Notes: a model not told the origin generated them from the sequence alone. A stretch of 64,000 nucleotides of DNA from Brumimicrobium sp. (GCA_023957385.1 JAMLGZ010000001.1:1908923-1972922), one strand, 5' to 3'; numbered from the stretch's first letter, positions 46,064-57,892 are shown. Made by a program: numbers and translations.

Positions 46064-47950
46064 ATGGGAGGGTTACAACTTAAGACTTTATGGAAAAAAG
46101 ATTTTAGCCTGCTAAAACAATTGGGAGTCATTCTTCTCGTAATGACTATTACCCGAATTGTTTTTTTTATTGCCAATCGCAACTCTTTTGAGAATGTTGT
46201 CTTATTTGATTTTCTGGCTGGTATCTGGATTGATGCTATTACGATAGGAATATATTTCCTTCCCTATTATTGTATCTCACTTCTACCCTTCCCTCTCATA
46301 AATTTTAGATGGTTTCAGCTTTTTTTGAAAGTACTTTTTATGGTCACTTCGATTGTTATTTTAGTGTTTAATTTAATCGACGTTGAATATTATAAATATA
46401 CATCTAAACGAAGTACATCAGATCTATTTACAATGATTACAACTGGAAATGATGTGAATCAATTGATTACAACCTTTATAATAGATTTTTGGTGGTTGAT
46501 TATCTTACTTATCCTCTTTATAATTTTAATAAATTATCTATTTAACAAAACTTTACCTAAAGAAAAATTAAATTACTACCCTATTCTCGAACTATTAAAT
46601 TGCGGATTGGGGGTTGCTATTTTTATCATAATTGGTCGAGGGGGAATTGGAATACGACCTGCAGATATGCTTACTGCTTCTCAATTCACCACTCCTCAAA
46701 AAATTGCTTTAGTAACAAACACTCCGCTATCTATTATAAAGACTATGGGAAAACATTCTTTAGAAGAGAAGAACTATTTTCCTGAAAATAGCCCAATCAT
46801 TTATCAACCTATACATAAAGGTTCACAAGAGCATCAAATTAATCCACAGGCAAATGTCATGGTTATTATTTTGGAAAGCTTTGGTAATGAATGGCTTGGT
46901 AAAAAGAATGGAAAAAATTACACTCCTTTTCTAGACTCTTTGTTAGACCAATCTCTTTATTTTACAAATGCTTTTGCGAATGGTAAAAAATCTATTGAGT
47001 CTCTACCTTCCATTTTTGCAGGAATTCCAAGTCTTTTTGATAATCCATATATTTCATCTAAATATGAGACAAATGAAATTAATTCACTTGTAAGCATCTT
47101 AAAAGATCAAGGTTATTCCTCTGCTTTTTACCATGGGGCAACAAATGGCTCCATGAAATTTGATGTGTTTACATCTCATTTAGGATTCGACCATTATTTT
47201 GGGCGAAATGAATATGACAATGAGGCGCACAGCGATGGAACATGGGGAATATTGGATGAATATTTTCTACCTTGGACTGTACGCTCTATAACCAAAGAAT
47301 TGCGTGAACCTTTTATTGCTAGTGTTTTTACTCTTTCCTCTCACCATCCTTTTTATGTTCCTGAAAAATATAGAAATATTCTCCCAAAAGGAAAACACCC
47401 AATGGCACAAGCTGTAGCATACACAGATATGAGTTTGCGTTTATTCTTTGAGGAGGCAAAAAAACAACCTTGGTATGACAATACAATTTTTGTATTAGTA
47501 GCTGATCATACACCAACCGGAGTTACTTCAAGATTCGCACAACAAATCGGAATGTTTGAGATCCCTATTGCCTTCTTTGACCCTTCTGGAAAACTTGAAC
47601 CAAAACAAGAGGAGAAAATATTCAATCAAATTGATATAATGCCTACTGTGCTTGATTTACTCGGATATAATAAAGATGTATATTCCTTCGGAAATTCCTA
47701 CTATTCAGATAAAAAGTCATTTTCAATTAATTACATTGAAAACACTTTTTTATATTTCCAAGACAATTATATGATAAACTTCATAGGAGATAAGATAAAT
47801 GCTTTATATAATTACAAAATAGATACGATGATGTATTATGATTCGTTGAGTCAATACGCTAATATCGGAAAAGAGATGGAGACTAATTTGAAAGGATTTA
47901 TACAACGTTACAATAGAGACCTGATTAACAATTCTATGACCCTTAAATGA
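46064..47950 (+). CDS. LTA synthase-like membrane phosphotransferase (sulfatase superfamily)
   Basis: The 628-residue protein has five N-terminal TM segments (about 15-175) and an extracellular alkaline phosphatase/sulfatase-like domain. VMVIILESFGNEW contributes a metal ligand and SIESLPSIFAG, just after GKK, holds the likely nucleophile (Ser where Staphylococcus LtaS uses Thr). VLVADHTPTG gives further metal-binding residues. LtaS-type enzymes move glycerol-phosphate between lipids, and the Bacteroidota members' product is unclear. The stop overlaps the following lipid kinase gene by 4 bp (ATGA), pointing to co-translation. Confidence 0.85.
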   Translation: MGGLQLKTLWKKDFSLLKQLGVILLVMTITRIVFFIANRNSFENVVLFDFLAGIWIDAITIGIYFLPYYCISLLPFPLINFRWFQLFLKVLFMVTSIVILVFNLIDVEYYKYTSKRSTSDLFTMITTGNDVNQLITTFIIDFWWLIILLILFIILINYLFNKTLPKEKLNYYPILELLNCGLGVAIFIIIGRGGIGIRPADMLTASQFTTPQKIALVTNTPLSIIKTMGKHSLEEKNYFPENSPIIYQPIHKGSQEHQINPQANVMVIILESFGNEWLGKKNGKNYTPFLDSLLDQSLYFTNAFANGKKSIESLPSIFAGIPSLFDNPYISSKYETNEINSLVSILKDQGYSSAFYHGATNGSMKFDVFTSHLGFDHYFGRNEYDNEAHSDGTWGILDEYFLPWTVRSITKELREPFIASVFTLSSHHPFYVPEKYRNILPKGKHPMAQAVAYTDMSLRLFFEEAKKQPWYDNTIFVLVADHTPTGVTSRFAQQIGMFEIPIAFFDPSGKLEPKQEEKIFNQIDIMPTVLDLLGYNKDVYSFGNSYYSDKKSFSINYIENTFLYFQDNYMINFIGDKINALYNYKIDTMMYYDSLSQYANIGKEMETNLKGFIQRYNRDLINNSMTLK

Positions 47951-48813
47951 AAAAACGAATACAATTCATAATTAACCCAATATCAGGGATAGGAAAGAAA
48001 AATATCTTACCTTCTCTCATAGAGAAAAATATTGATCATTCTCAATTTGATTATGAAATCATATATACAGAACATCGTGGACATGCTCATGAACTGGCTA
48101 AACAAGCCGTGAAGGATGACATAGATGTTGTTTGTGTAGCAGGAGGTGATGGTTCTGTAAATGAAGTGGGAAGCGCTCTTATAGGCTCTGAAACCATACT
48201 TGCTATTTTACCTGCCGGATCTGGGAATGGAGTGGCTCGCCACTTGGGAATACCTTTAAAAATAGATAAAGCTATCCAACAAATTAATCAATTTAGAACA
48301 ATTACAATCGATACGGTTTTATTGAATGATAAAAAAGCAATTGGTGTTTCAGGATTTGGTTTTGATGCTCTTATTTCTAAAGAATTTGATGAGCATCATA
48401 CGCGAGGTATTTTTGGATATATTCAAGTTATAGCAAGAGAATTTCGTCATTTTTCAGGAATAAAGGTTATGTTAGACAACAAGAAGGAGTTTACAAACTT
48501 ACTTTTATGTAGTGTAGCCAATACTTCTCAATTTGGTAATGGTTTTCATATATCTCCTGAATCTAATAATCAAGATGGAACTATAGAATTAGTATTTGTA
48601 AAAATCCCAAACTTATTTGGCTTTATTCGTATGGTTATTTCATCCTATAGAAAAAAACTCCATCTATTGAAAGATGTAGAAATTGTAAGCACAGTCGAGG
48701 CTGTCTTATCTGTACCCTATCGTATAGGTCATATTGATGGTGACCCTGTCTTGTACGAAGAAACTTCCATTCACTTGAAATGTGTTCCGCGATCTTTAAA
48801 AGTAATCATCTGA
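47947..48813 (+). CDS. Diacylglycerol kinase-family lipid kinase
   Basis: The 288-residue protein has the DagK catalytic fold: RIQFIINPISGIGKK, DVVCVAGGDGSVNEVGSALIG (the GGDG nucleotide motif), ILPAGSGNGVARHLGIPL and a C-terminal regulatory beta-domain (RIGHIDGDPVLYEET). It phosphorylates a lipid such as diacylglycerol with ATP. Coupled to an LtaS-like enzyme, it could recycle diacylglycerol released by that transferase; this is an inference from gene order. The stop overlaps the next start (TGATG). Confidence 0.9.
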   Translation: MKKRIQFIINPISGIGKKNILPSLIEKNIDHSQFDYEIIYTEHRGHAHELAKQAVKDDIDVVCVAGGDGSVNEVGSALIGSETILAILPAGSGNGVARHLGIPLKIDKAIQQINQFRTITIDTVLLNDKKAIGVSGFGFDALISKEFDEHHTRGIFGYIQVIAREFRHFSGIKVMLDNKKEFTNLLLCSVANTSQFGNGFHISPESNNQDGTIELVFVKIPNLFGFIRMVISSYRKKLHLLKDVEIVSTVEAVLSVPYRIGHIDGDPVLYEETSIHLKCVPRSLKVII

Positions 48814-49475
48814 TGAGTTCTTTAAATAAAACATGGAGTTCAATCCTAGATGAAGAATTTAAAAAAGAATACTTCATCCATTTAAAAGAGTTTATAGATA
48901 CATCATATCAATCAAGTACATGCTACCCTCCTAAAGAATTAATTTTCAATGCTTTGAGGTTAACTCCTTTTGAAGAAGTAAAGGTTGTTATCATTGGACA
49001 AGACCCCTATCATGGACCCAATCAAGCGCATGGTTTATGCTTCTCTGTGAACGATGAAATTGCCTTCCCTCCTTCTCTTATCAATATCTTTAAGGAAATT
49101 AATCAGGATATTGGAAAGCCAATTCCAACAACTGGGAATTTAACTCACTGGGCAAAACAAGGCGTTTTCCTTCTAAATGCAACGCTTACTGTAGAAGCTC
49201 ATCAAGCAGGATCTCATCAAGGCAAAGGTTGGGAGAAATTTACCGATGAAGTGATACGCATTCTTTCCAAAGAAAAAGAAGGACTCATCTTTCTTCTTTG
49301 GGGTGGTTTCGCTCGAAAAAAAGCCCAATTAATCAATAAAGAAAAGCATTATATCTTGGAAACAGGTCACCCTTCTCCATTAAGTGCTAACAGAGGTTTA
49401 TGGTTTGGAAACAAGCACTTTAGCAAAACCAATGAGCTACTTCAAAAGTTAGGAAAAACTCCTATAGCTTGGTAA
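48813..49475 (+). CDS. ung: Uracil-DNA glycosylase
   Basis: The 220-residue enzyme removes uracil from DNA. The catalytic Asp is in VVIIGQDPYHGPNQAHGLCFSV, and HPSPLSANRGLWFGNKHFSKTNELL holds the DNA-intercalating and active-site His. FLLWGGFARKKAQLI is also standard. I chose the ATG at 48813 (MSSLNKTW) because its first base is the stop of the upstream gene; upstream in-frame codons lie inside the kinase gene. It is complete at family length. Confidence 0.95.
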   Translation: MSSLNKTWSSILDEEFKKEYFIHLKEFIDTSYQSSTCYPPKELIFNALRLTPFEEVKVVIIGQDPYHGPNQAHGLCFSVNDEIAFPPSLINIFKEINQDIGKPIPTTGNLTHWAKQGVFLLNATLTVEAHQAGSHQGKGWEKFTDEVIRILSKEKEGLIFLLWGGFARKKAQLINKEKHYILETGHPSPLSANRGLWFGNKHFSKTNELLQKLGKTPIAW

Positions 49476-49481
49476 CCCTCC

Positions 49482-50174
49482 TTAAAAACGACCATTCTCT
49501 AAAAGGCTGTAGTATCCATTGTCTGTAATGATGACATGGTCTAACACGGGTAAATCTATCATCTTACCAAATTCTGCAATACGTTTTGTAACGCTCACAT
49601 CTTGCACACTGGCTTCCAATTTTCCAGAAGGGTGATTATGCAATAAAATACAAGAAGAAGCTTTGATGTCTAGCAATTCTTTGAAAATCAATTTCCCATC
49701 GGCAATAGTTCCCGATCGACCTCCTTTGGAGATGAGGATATTTCCAAGTACTTTGTTACTTCGAGATAAACCCAGCACACGAAACTCTTCATGTTGTAAG
49801 TCGAGAAAATCTGACTTTACGTAGTTATAAATATCTTTTGCTGTATTCATGATAGGGTTTTTAGGTGTATCTTCATTACTTCGTCTTCTGCCTAATTCTA
49901 AAACAGCTAAAATACTGATTGCCTTAGCTTCTCCAATACCATTGAATTTCATCAAATCAGCAAGAGTCAGTTTTCCCAACAAATAGAGGTTGTTGTCACA
50001 AGTCGTTAATATTTCAGATGCCACTTGTACAGCTGATTTCTTCTTTGTTCCTGAACCTATTACAATAGCTAATAACTCTGAATTAGATAGATTTGCTTTT
50101 CCTTTTAGCATCATTTTTTCGCGTGGACGATCATCCTCCGCCCATTGTTTAATTGAGGTGGTATTTTTGTACAT
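49482..50174 (-). CDS. radC: RadC-family JAB-domain DNA-repair protein
   Basis: The 230-residue protein has an N-terminal UPF0758 helix-hairpin-helix region (EDDRPREKMMLKGKANLSNSELLAIVIGSGTK and MKFNGIGEAKAISILAVLELG) and a C-terminal JAB domain. Its metalloprotease-like motif is ILLHNHPSG...SVQD (H-x-H-x7-D). The role in repair is not well settled, but the family name is standard. It is convergent with ung. Confidence 0.93.
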   Translation of the reverse strand: MYKNTTSIKQWAEDDRPREKMMLKGKANLSNSELLAIVIGSGTKKKSAVQVASEILTTCDNNLYLLGKLTLADLMKFNGIGEAKAISILAVLELGRRRSNEDTPKNPIMNTAKDIYNYVKSDFLDLQHEEFRVLGLSRSNKVLGNILISKGGRSGTIADGKLIFKELLDIKASSCILLHNHPSGKLEASVQDVSVTKRIAEFGKMIDLPVLDHVIITDNGYYSLLENGRF

Positions 50175-50246
50175 ATTTTTTGATTTAGGTTATTTAAGTT
50201 AAGAAATAAAATGAGTTGAAGCAATCGTTTTCAGAAAAAAATCCAC

Positions 50247-50281
50247 AAAAAAAAAAGGGAATGCTTTCACAATCCCTTCTT
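50247..50281 (-). terminator. Terminator of the aconitase gene
   Basis: On the minus strand AAGGGAT pairs with ATTCCCTT around a short loop, followed by ten T. It lies about 20 bp after the aconitase stop. Confidence 0.8.
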
Positions 50282-50299
50282 TAACTATTTTAAAATGTA

Positions 50300-52573
50300 T
50301 TAAGCGTTTGCAGCTTGTTGTTTAATTAAATTCAACGCGCTACCTGCTCTATACCAGTCTATTTGCTGTGCGTTATACGTATGATTCAATTTGATTTCAT
50401 CTTTTGAACCATCCGCATGTACCAACTCAAGTGTAATTTGTTTTCCTGGAGCAAATTGATCTAAATCTAAGAAGTTAAATGTATCATCTTCTCTTACTTT
50501 ATCATAATCAGCTTCATTTACAAAAGTTAACCCTAACATACCTTGTTTTTTAAGGTTTGTTTCGTGGATTCTTGCAAAAGATTTTACAATTACAGCAATC
50601 ACTCCTAAATGTCTTGGTTCCATGGCAGCATGCTCACGAGAAGAACCTTCACCATAGTTATGGTCACCCACAACTATAGATGGAATACCAGCTGCTTTAT
50701 AAGCTCTTGCAGTTGCAGGAACTTCACCAGTTGATCCTGTTAATTGATTCACAACCTCATTTGTCTTATTGTTGTATGCGTTTACAGCTCCAATTAGACA
50801 GTTGTTAGAAATGTTATCTAGGTGACCTCTGTAACGTAACCAAGGACCAGCCATAGAGATATGGTCTGTTGTACATTTTCCAGATGCTTTAATTAACAAT
50901 TTAGCACCGGAAATATTTTTTCCATCCCAAGCTGGGAATGGAGATAATAACTGTAAACGATCAGAAGTTGGGTTTACATCTACAACAATTCCGCTACCGT
51001 CTTCGGCAGGTGCTTGATATCCGTTATTTTCAACATCAAATCCTTTAGCTGGAAGCTCATCACCGAATGGAGGATCTAATTTCACCTCTTCCCCATCTTC
51101 ATTGATTAAGGTATCTGTAATTGGGTTGAAATCTAATCTTCCTGAGATAGCCATTGCAGCAACCATTTCTGGAGATGCCACGAAAGCGTGTGTATTTGGA
51201 TTACCATCTGCTCTTTTAGAGAAGTTTCTGTTGAAAGAGTGAATGATAGTATTCTTTTCTTGTTTATCAGCTCCTTCTCTATCCCACTGACCAATACAAG
51301 GTCCGCAAGCGTTTGTGAAAATTCGAGCATCTAAATCTTTGAATACTTGTAATAAACCATCACGTTCAGCAGTGAATCGAACTTGTTCAGATCCTGGGTT
51401 AATACCGAAATCTGCTTTTCTTTTGATTTTCTTGTCTACTGCTTGTTGAGCGATAGATGCTGCTCTTGATAAGTCTTCATAGGAAGAGTTTGTACAAGAA
51501 CCGATTAATCCCCATTCAACATCTAATGGCCATCCTTCTTTTCTCGCTTTTTCTCCTAATTCAGATACTTCAGTGGCTAAGTCTGGAGTAAAAGGACCAT
51601 TTACGTGTGGTGATAATTTATCTAAATCAATGACGATTACTTGATCGAAATATTTGTCAGGGTTTGCGTAAACTTCTGCGTCACCTGTTAAATGTTCTGC
51701 AATTACATCAGCAGCATCCACTACGTCTTGTCTTCCAGTAGCAGCTAAATAACGACGCATAGAATCATCGTAACCAAATGTAGAAGTTGTTGCTCCAATC
51801 TCAGCACCCATGTTACAAATAGTACCTTTTCCAGTTGCTGAAAGTGATTGAGCACCTTCTCCGAAGTATTCAACGATACAACCTGTACCACCTTTTACTG
51901 TAAGGATACCAGCTACTTTTAAGATAATATCTTTAGGAGCAGCCCAACCGTTTAATTTTCCTTTTAAATGAACACCGATTAGTTTTGGCATTTTTAATTC
52001 CCATGCCATTCCAGCCATTACGTCAACTGCATCAGCACCACCAACACCAACAGCTACCATTCCTAATCCTCCAGCGTTAACTGTATGTGAGTCTGTTCCA
52101 ATCATCATTCCTCCAGGGAATGCATAGTTTTCTAATACAACTTGGTGAATAATACCAGCACCTGGTTTCCAGAAACCGATACCGTATTTATTACATACAG
52201 AACTTAAAAAGTTAAAAACTTCATTGTTCTTATTTAAACTGTTTTGTAAATCCACATCTGCACCAATCTTAGCTTGAATTAAGTGGTCAGCGTGTGCTGT
52301 TGAAGGAACAGCTACTTTTGATTTTCCAGCTTGCATGAACTGTAATAAAGCCATTTGAGCTGTAGCATCTTGCATCGCTACTCTATCTGGAGCAAAATCT
52401 ACGTAATCTTTACCTCTTTCAAAAGCAGAAGTTGCTGCTCCTTCCCATAAGTGAGAATACAAAATCTTTTCAGATAATGTAAGTGGTTTATTTCCCAATG
52501 CTTTACGTGTAGCTTCAATTCTTGCAGGATATTGTGCATACACTCTTTTTATCATGTCTAAGTCGAAAACCAT
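50300..52573 (-). CDS. acn: Aconitate hydratase (mitochondrial-type)
   Basis: The 757-residue enzyme converts citrate to isocitrate in the TCA cycle. [4Fe-4S] ligands are in [18 protein letters not shown] and [14 protein letters not shown]. The start is [20 protein letters not shown] at 52573; an earlier ATG at 52687 would add 38 residues of unlike sequence and lie in the intergenic DNA. The swivel domain is at about 590-740 ([24 protein letters not shown]). The layout resembles mitochondrial aconitase (about 755 residues). A promoter element TACTTTTG lies 44 bp upstream of the start. Confidence 0.95.
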   Translation of the reverse strand: MVFDLDMIKRVYAQYPARIEATRKALGNKPLTLSEKILYSHLWEGAATSAFERGKDYVDFAPDRVAMQDATAQMALLQFMQAGKSKVAVPSTAHADHLIQAKIGADVDLQNSLNKNNEVFNFLSSVCNKYGIGFWKPGAGIIHQVVLENYAFPGGMMIGTDSHTVNAGGLGMVAVGVGGADAVDVMAGMAWELKMPKLIGVHLKGKLNGWAAPKDIILKVAGILTVKGGTGCIVEYFGEGAQSLSATGKGTICNMGAEIGATTSTFGYDDSMRRYLAATGRQDVVDAADVIAEHLTGDAEVYANPDKYFDQVIVIDLDKLSPHVNGPFTPDLATEVSELGEKARKEGWPLDVEWGLIGSCTNSSYEDLSRAASIAQQAVDKKIKRKADFGINPGSEQVRFTAERDGLLQVFKDLDARIFTNACGPCIGQWDREGADKQEKNTIIHSFNRNFSKRADGNPNTHAFVASPEMVAAMAISGRLDFNPITDTLINEDGEEVKLDPPFGDELPAKGFDVENNGYQAPAEDGSGIVVDVNPTSDRLQLLSPFPAWDGKNISGAKLLIKASGKCTTDHISMAGPWLRYRGHLDNISNNCLIGAVNAYNNKTNEVVNQLTGSTGEVPATARAYKAAGIPSIVVGDHNYGEGSSREHAAMEPRHLGVIAVIVKSFARIHETNLKKQGMLGLTFVNEADYDKVREDDTFNFLDLDQFAPGKQITLELVHADGSKDEIKLNHTYNAQQIDWYRAGSALNLIKQQAANA

Positions 52574-52616
52574 ACTTGTATTAAATTTTATAGTTAATAA
52601 TCTGTTTAATAGCTTG

Positions 52617-52624
52617 CAAAAGTA
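52617..52624 (-). promoter_or_regulatory. -7 element (TACTTTTG) of the aconitase gene
   Basis: TAnnTTTG match on the minus strand, between the tpl terminator and the aconitase start, giving a leader of about 40 nt. Confidence 0.45.
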
Positions 52625-52658
52625 CTGAATTTTTACTGGAATATGATGTATATCTATC

Positions 52659-52688
52659 AAAAAAAAGGTGAAAACTATTGTTTCCACC
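52659..52688 (-). terminator. Terminator of the tyrosine phenol-lyase gene
   Basis: On the minus strand GGTGGAAAC pairs with GTTTTCACC, followed by eight T. It separates tpl from aconitase. Confidence 0.8.
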
Positions 52689-52716
52689 CTTCTTCATATT
52701 GAATCTAAATAATTTC

Positions 52717-54108
<1,392 letters not shown>

Positions 54109-54129
54109 TTAGTTTAATTTTTAATTTTT

Positions 54130-54137
54130 CAAATTTA
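54130..54137 (-). promoter_or_regulatory. -7 element (TAAATTTG) of the tyrosine phenol-lyase gene
   Basis: TAnnTTTG match on the minus strand, 27 bp before the ATG. No recognised attenuator or leader peptide of the tna type is visible in the short 5' region. Confidence 0.5.
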
Positions 54138-54320
54138 GGATATTTTTATCCGAAATAAAGTTAATAATATAAAAAATAATAAAAAAAGATATAAATCATT
54201 TTTTAAAGAAAAAGTGGATATTATCTATTGTAAAGGGAATATTTATGACTCAGATTTCACGCTAGACACATTATAACAAACTCAGTTCAAGTGATTTTGA
54301 AATGAAACTATAAAAAAAGG

Positions 54321-55469
54321 TTATTTCTTTGGTTTCTTCTCTTTCTTAGGTTTTTTCTCTTTTTTAGGTTTTGGTTCTTTCTTAGGTTTTTCCTTTGCTT
54401 TAGCAACTGGAACATCTTCATCTTCATCCTTCTGATTCAAAGCATTCTCCCCAGCATTCCGAATTTCATTTCCATATTTGTCATATTCATGTTCTTCAAC
54501 GAGTACATCGTTCTTATAGATAGCTTCTCGTTTTATCTTATTATCAGGATAATTTTCTATGAACCTTCCATTTTTTTGACCTTTTTTATATGTCTCCAAT
54601 GTCTGAATAAACCCTTGAATATAAAAGGTTTTAAACTCACCATCTTTTACACCCAATTTCCAGTTCTCTGTTCGTAATAAACTGCCATCATTGTAATAAT
54701 ATTTTTGGTTTCCATCCTTTTTACCAGCTACATATCGCAATTCTTCCATTACTTTTCCTTTCGTATCATATTGAATGAATTTTCCATTCATTGTTCCATT
54801 TAAATACTCAACTTCTTTCTTGATTTTTGATCCTGGCCAATATTCTTTTTTAGTACCATGTAAGCGCCCGTACTGATATTGCTCGATTTTTAATGTATCA
54901 TTATCATACGTTGGATAGGTAATGGTTTCTTCTGCACCTCTAACGATTACTTTGACAGAAGCTGTTCCTACTTTATGTTGTTGATAATAAATGGCTTGCC
55001 CATGTTTTTCACCATTTTGATAAGTTAATTGCCAAGCAATCAGTCCACTTGTGTCGTTAAAATAAGTCCATGTTCCATTTTCTACACCTTGTATGTGACT
55101 TCTAACAACTTGAGGGCAACCGGATTTGTAATATGTAGAATCAATTCCATCTACTTTTCCATTAACAAAATGAACTACATGTTCACGCAAACCATTGTTG
55201 TGACATGTTTCACAATCACCTGTAAAGGGCTTTCCATTAGAACGGCTAAATACCATATTTGAGCCAGGGTCTGACTCTAGTTTTTCATTGCAATCTACAA
55301 CCTTACCTGTTTGATCACATTCCCAATCTACATACTTTTTCCCTATTCTATCTAGGGATTTCTGGAAACAAGGCCCTCGTTTAATCCCTATAGTAGAAGG
55401 TAAATTACCTTGAGTAAAAGATACTGTGAGACTAAAAGCAAAAACAAAAAGTAGAGATATTTTTTTCAT
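54321..55469 (-). CDS. YwqK/MORN-repeat exported protein with Lys-rich tail
   Basis: The 382-residue protein has a signal peptide MKKISLLFVFAFSLTVSFTQG. It carries repeated MORN-like units of about 22-24 residues with pattern G-x-(x)-Y-(Y/F)-x-x-G-x-x-(K/R), such as GTWTYFNDTSGLIAWQLTYQNGEKHG, NGKFIQYDTKGKVMEELRYVAGKKDG and DGEFKTFYIQGFIQTLETYKKGQKNG. The C-terminal tail is a Lys/Glu/Pro-rich run. YwqK-type proteins are annotated as antitoxins, but in Bacteroidota this is only a family label; a surface or periplasmic scaffold is as likely. It is one base from the upstream thioesterase gene. Confidence 0.8.
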   Translation of the reverse strand: MKKISLLFVFAFSLTVSFTQGNLPSTIGIKRGPCFQKSLDRIGKKYVDWECDQTGKVVDCNEKLESDPGSNMVFSRSNGKPFTGDCETCHNNGLREHVVHFVNGKVDGIDSTYYKSGCPQVVRSHIQGVENGTWTYFNDTSGLIAWQLTYQNGEKHGQAIYYQQHKVGTASVKVIVRGAEETITYPTYDNDTLKIEQYQYGRLHGTKKEYWPGSKIKKEVEYLNGTMNGKFIQYDTKGKVMEELRYVAGKKDGNQKYYYNDGSLLRTENWKLGVKDGEFKTFYIQGFIQTLETYKKGQKNGRFIENYPDNKIKREAIYKNDVLVEEHEYDKYGNEIRNAGENALNQKDEDEDVPVAKAKEKPKKEPKPKKEKKPKKEKKPKK

Positions 55470-55470
55470 T

Positions 55471-55869
55471 TCAATATTCTTTTAATTGTGAGAAAGCTTT
55501 GACAAATTCCGGATATACAGGAACACTCTTATTTTGGTGAAAATCAAAACATACCAACACAGAAAGTCCTGTCGTTTTAAGTTCTTTTCCCACCATTACT
55601 TTATATCCCAATGTAAAGCTTTTTGTGCCTATCTCTACAAGATGAATGTATATCTCTGGTTTATCATGTAAAAAGACAGGTTTGATATATTCGATTTCAT
55701 TTTTAACTAAAATCATGCCTTGCTTTTGAAAATCCCATTCATTGCCAGCCATTTTTTCAAAGTAATGCAATCTTGCTTGTTCGAAATAGCTTAAATATAC
55801 GGCATTATTAACATGTCCCATCATATCGCAATCTGCGAATCTCACTTGTATCTTTGCTGGTTCTATCAT
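55471..55869 (-). CDS. Acyl-CoA thioesterase (4HBT hotdog fold)
   Basis: The 132-residue protein has the 4HBT motif: RFADCDMMGHVNNAVYLSYFEQARLHYFEKM, with the catalytic Asp in D-x-M-x-H-V-N-N-x-x-Y. NEIEYIKPVFLHDKPEIYIHLVEIGTKSFTLGYKV follows. It hydrolyses acyl-CoA to free acid, with chain length unknown. It overlaps the dehydratase gene by 4 bp (ATGA). Confidence 0.88.
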   Translation of the reverse strand: MIEPAKIQVRFADCDMMGHVNNAVYLSYFEQARLHYFEKMAGNEWDFQKQGMILVKNEIEYIKPVFLHDKPEIYIHLVEIGTKSFTLGYKVMVGKELKTTGLSVLVCFDFHQNKSVPVYPEFVKAFSQLKEY

Positions 55870-57764
55870 TTATCTAACTTTGAAAATATGGAGTTATTGC
55901 TAACATATTCTGGCACGATATATTTCATTTTAGCAACAATTTGTTCGTTGTCTTGTCCTTTGAAAAGCTCAATTAACTCAGTAATATCTTCCAAAATAGA
56001 ATCGGGAGTATCTGAACTCTTTGCTTTTAGGATTTGTGGGTGATCTGTAGGGATGGTATTTTCTGCATCGGCTAATAATTCCTCATAGAGTTTTTCTCCG
56101 GGACGTAAACCTACAATCTTCAACTCAATATCTTTACCTATGGTAAGGTCTGAAAGTTGAATCATCTTTTTAGCTAAGTCAATGATCTTAATTGGTTCTC
56201 CCATGTCAAACACAAAAATCTCCCCTCCTTTTCCCATAACTCCTGCTTCTAGAACTAATTGACAGGCTTCAGGAATTGTCATAAAGAAACGCGTAACACG
56301 TTCATCTGTTACGGTGACAGGTCCTCCTTTTTCTATTTGTTTTTTGAACAAAGGAATGACGGAACCATTCGAACCTAACACATTTCCAAAACGTGTAGTC
56401 ACATATTGTGTTGCAGAAGTTTTATTCTTCGCTTGGGCATAAATCTCTGCTATACGCTTGGATGCTCCCATTACATTTGTTGGGTTGACAGCTTTATCCG
56501 TAGAGATAATTACCATTTTGCTTACCTTAAATTGGTCGCATAAATCCACAATATTCTTAGAGCCTAAGACATTGGTTTTGATAGATTCCGAAGGGTTATC
56601 CTCCATCAATGGCACGTGTTTATACGCAGCTGCGTGAAATACGATGTTGGGTTGTAATTTATTGAATACGTTGTACATTCTATCGTAATCACGGACATCG
56701 CCAATAACTACTTCGATAAATGTTTCTTTTCCACTATTTCTTAAGTCTATCTGTAAATCATACAAACCTGATTCCCATTGATCTAATAAGATAACTTGTT
56801 TAGGCTTGTATTCAATGACTTGACGCACAATTTCACTTCCAATAGAACCAGCAGCACCAGTCACCATAATTACTTTATCTGTCAATTCACTCTTTATTTC
56901 ATCTAAATTGAGTGAAATAGGTTCTCTTCCTAATAAATCATCAATGTTTATTTTACGAACCTGACTGATGCTAAATTCTCCGTTAATCCATTTATAAAAA
57001 CTTGGAACACGTTTGACTGTGACATTGTGCTTTAAACAGATTTCAGCTATGTTAGCTAGTTTACTCTTGTTTGGTGATTGAATAGCCACAACGAGTTCTG
57101 AAACTTGATGCTTAACAATGAGTTCTTCTAATTTACTACTATGGAATATATCTAGACCTTCTAAACGATTTTTGTCTAATTTTTTATTCTCATCAATAAA
57201 TGCAATCAACTTATAATTAATCGTAGGATCTTTCTCTATGGTACGTTTTGTAATTACTCCATAATCCCCTGCTCCGTATATAATTACATTTGTTCTATTG
57301 TCCAATTTAGATTTATTGGCTTCATAGAAAAAGATTTTAAGAGAGAATCGTAAACCTATCATTAAGACTAAGGACACGAGAAACTCTATAATTACAATGG
57401 AAGTCGGTAATAAAAATTCATCATCGATAAAAAGTCGTTTGATACCACCAACCAAAAAGATGAGAAGAGTGAAAGTTAGCAAAGAAAAGAAGATACGTTT
57501 GACATCTTCTAATGAAGTATGACGGACCAAACCTTTATGTATTTTAAAGAGATAGAAAACGCCAAATTTTATAAAGAGGAAAATAGGAATAACCGTACTC
57601 ACGTATTCCCATTGCTTGAAAGTACTATAACCTTTAGCTTGAAAATCAAAGCGAATAGCATAAGCCAAAGCAAGTGCAAAAAGAGAAATAGCCAAATCAA
57701 TGAGCATGACTACCCAACGAGGCGTATTCTTTACAAATAAAAAATGATTGTTTTCCTTTTGCAT
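55866..57764 (-). CDS. Membrane-bound nucleoside-diphosphate sugar epimerase/dehydratase (CapD/WbpM-like)
   Basis: The 632-residue protein has four N-terminal TM segments (about 13-145). A CoA-binding/Rossmann region follows (VIIYGAGDYGVITKRTIEKDP, about 165-200), then the catalytic SDR domain. There VIMVTGAAGSIGSEIVRQVIEY is the NAD(P) motif, HAAAYKHVPLMEDNPSESIKTNVLGS and VIISTDKAVNPTNVMGASKRIAEIY give the Thr/Asp/Lys active-site region (the usual Tyr-x-x-x-Lys is replaced by Met-x-x-x-Lys, as in WbpM). Such enzymes convert UDP-GlcNAc for O-antigen or capsule sugars. No other polysaccharide genes are adjacent. Confidence 0.9.
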   Translation of the reverse strand: MQKENNHFLFVKNTPRWVVMLIDLAISLFALALAYAIRFDFQAKGYSTFKQWEYVSTVIPIFLFIKFGVFYLFKIHKGLVRHTSLEDVKRIFFSLLTFTLLIFLVGGIKRLFIDDEFLLPTSIVIIEFLVSLVLMIGLRFSLKIFFYEANKSKLDNRTNVIIYGAGDYGVITKRTIEKDPTINYKLIAFIDENKKLDKNRLEGLDIFHSSKLEELIVKHQVSELVVAIQSPNKSKLANIAEICLKHNVTVKRVPSFYKWINGEFSISQVRKINIDDLLGREPISLNLDEIKSELTDKVIMVTGAAGSIGSEIVRQVIEYKPKQVILLDQWESGLYDLQIDLRNSGKETFIEVVIGDVRDYDRMYNVFNKLQPNIVFHAAAYKHVPLMEDNPSESIKTNVLGSKNIVDLCDQFKVSKMVIISTDKAVNPTNVMGASKRIAEIYAQAKNKTSATQYVTTRFGNVLGSNGSVIPLFKKQIEKGGPVTVTDERVTRFFMTIPEACQLVLEAGVMGKGGEIFVFDMGEPIKIIDLAKKMIQLSDLTIGKDIELKIVGLRPGEKLYEELLADAENTIPTDHPQILKAKSSDTPDSILEDITELIELFKGQDNEQIVAKMKYIVPEYVSNNSIFSKLDK

Positions 57765-57892
57765 ACAATAAGATTGTGTAGGTAAATTTAATACAATCTC
57801 ATAATAGTTCGCGAGAATCCAAGGAATTAAATTAAAAGAAGATTGTTATTAACCTTTATAAGTCCAACAAAAACAGAAGAATGAGCATTCAA

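Noticed and set aside
52574..52687. Longer aconitase start at 52687
   Set aside because: The extra 38 residues are AT-rich intergenic sequence, overlap the terminator of tpl and the promoter element, and are unlike aconitase N-termini.
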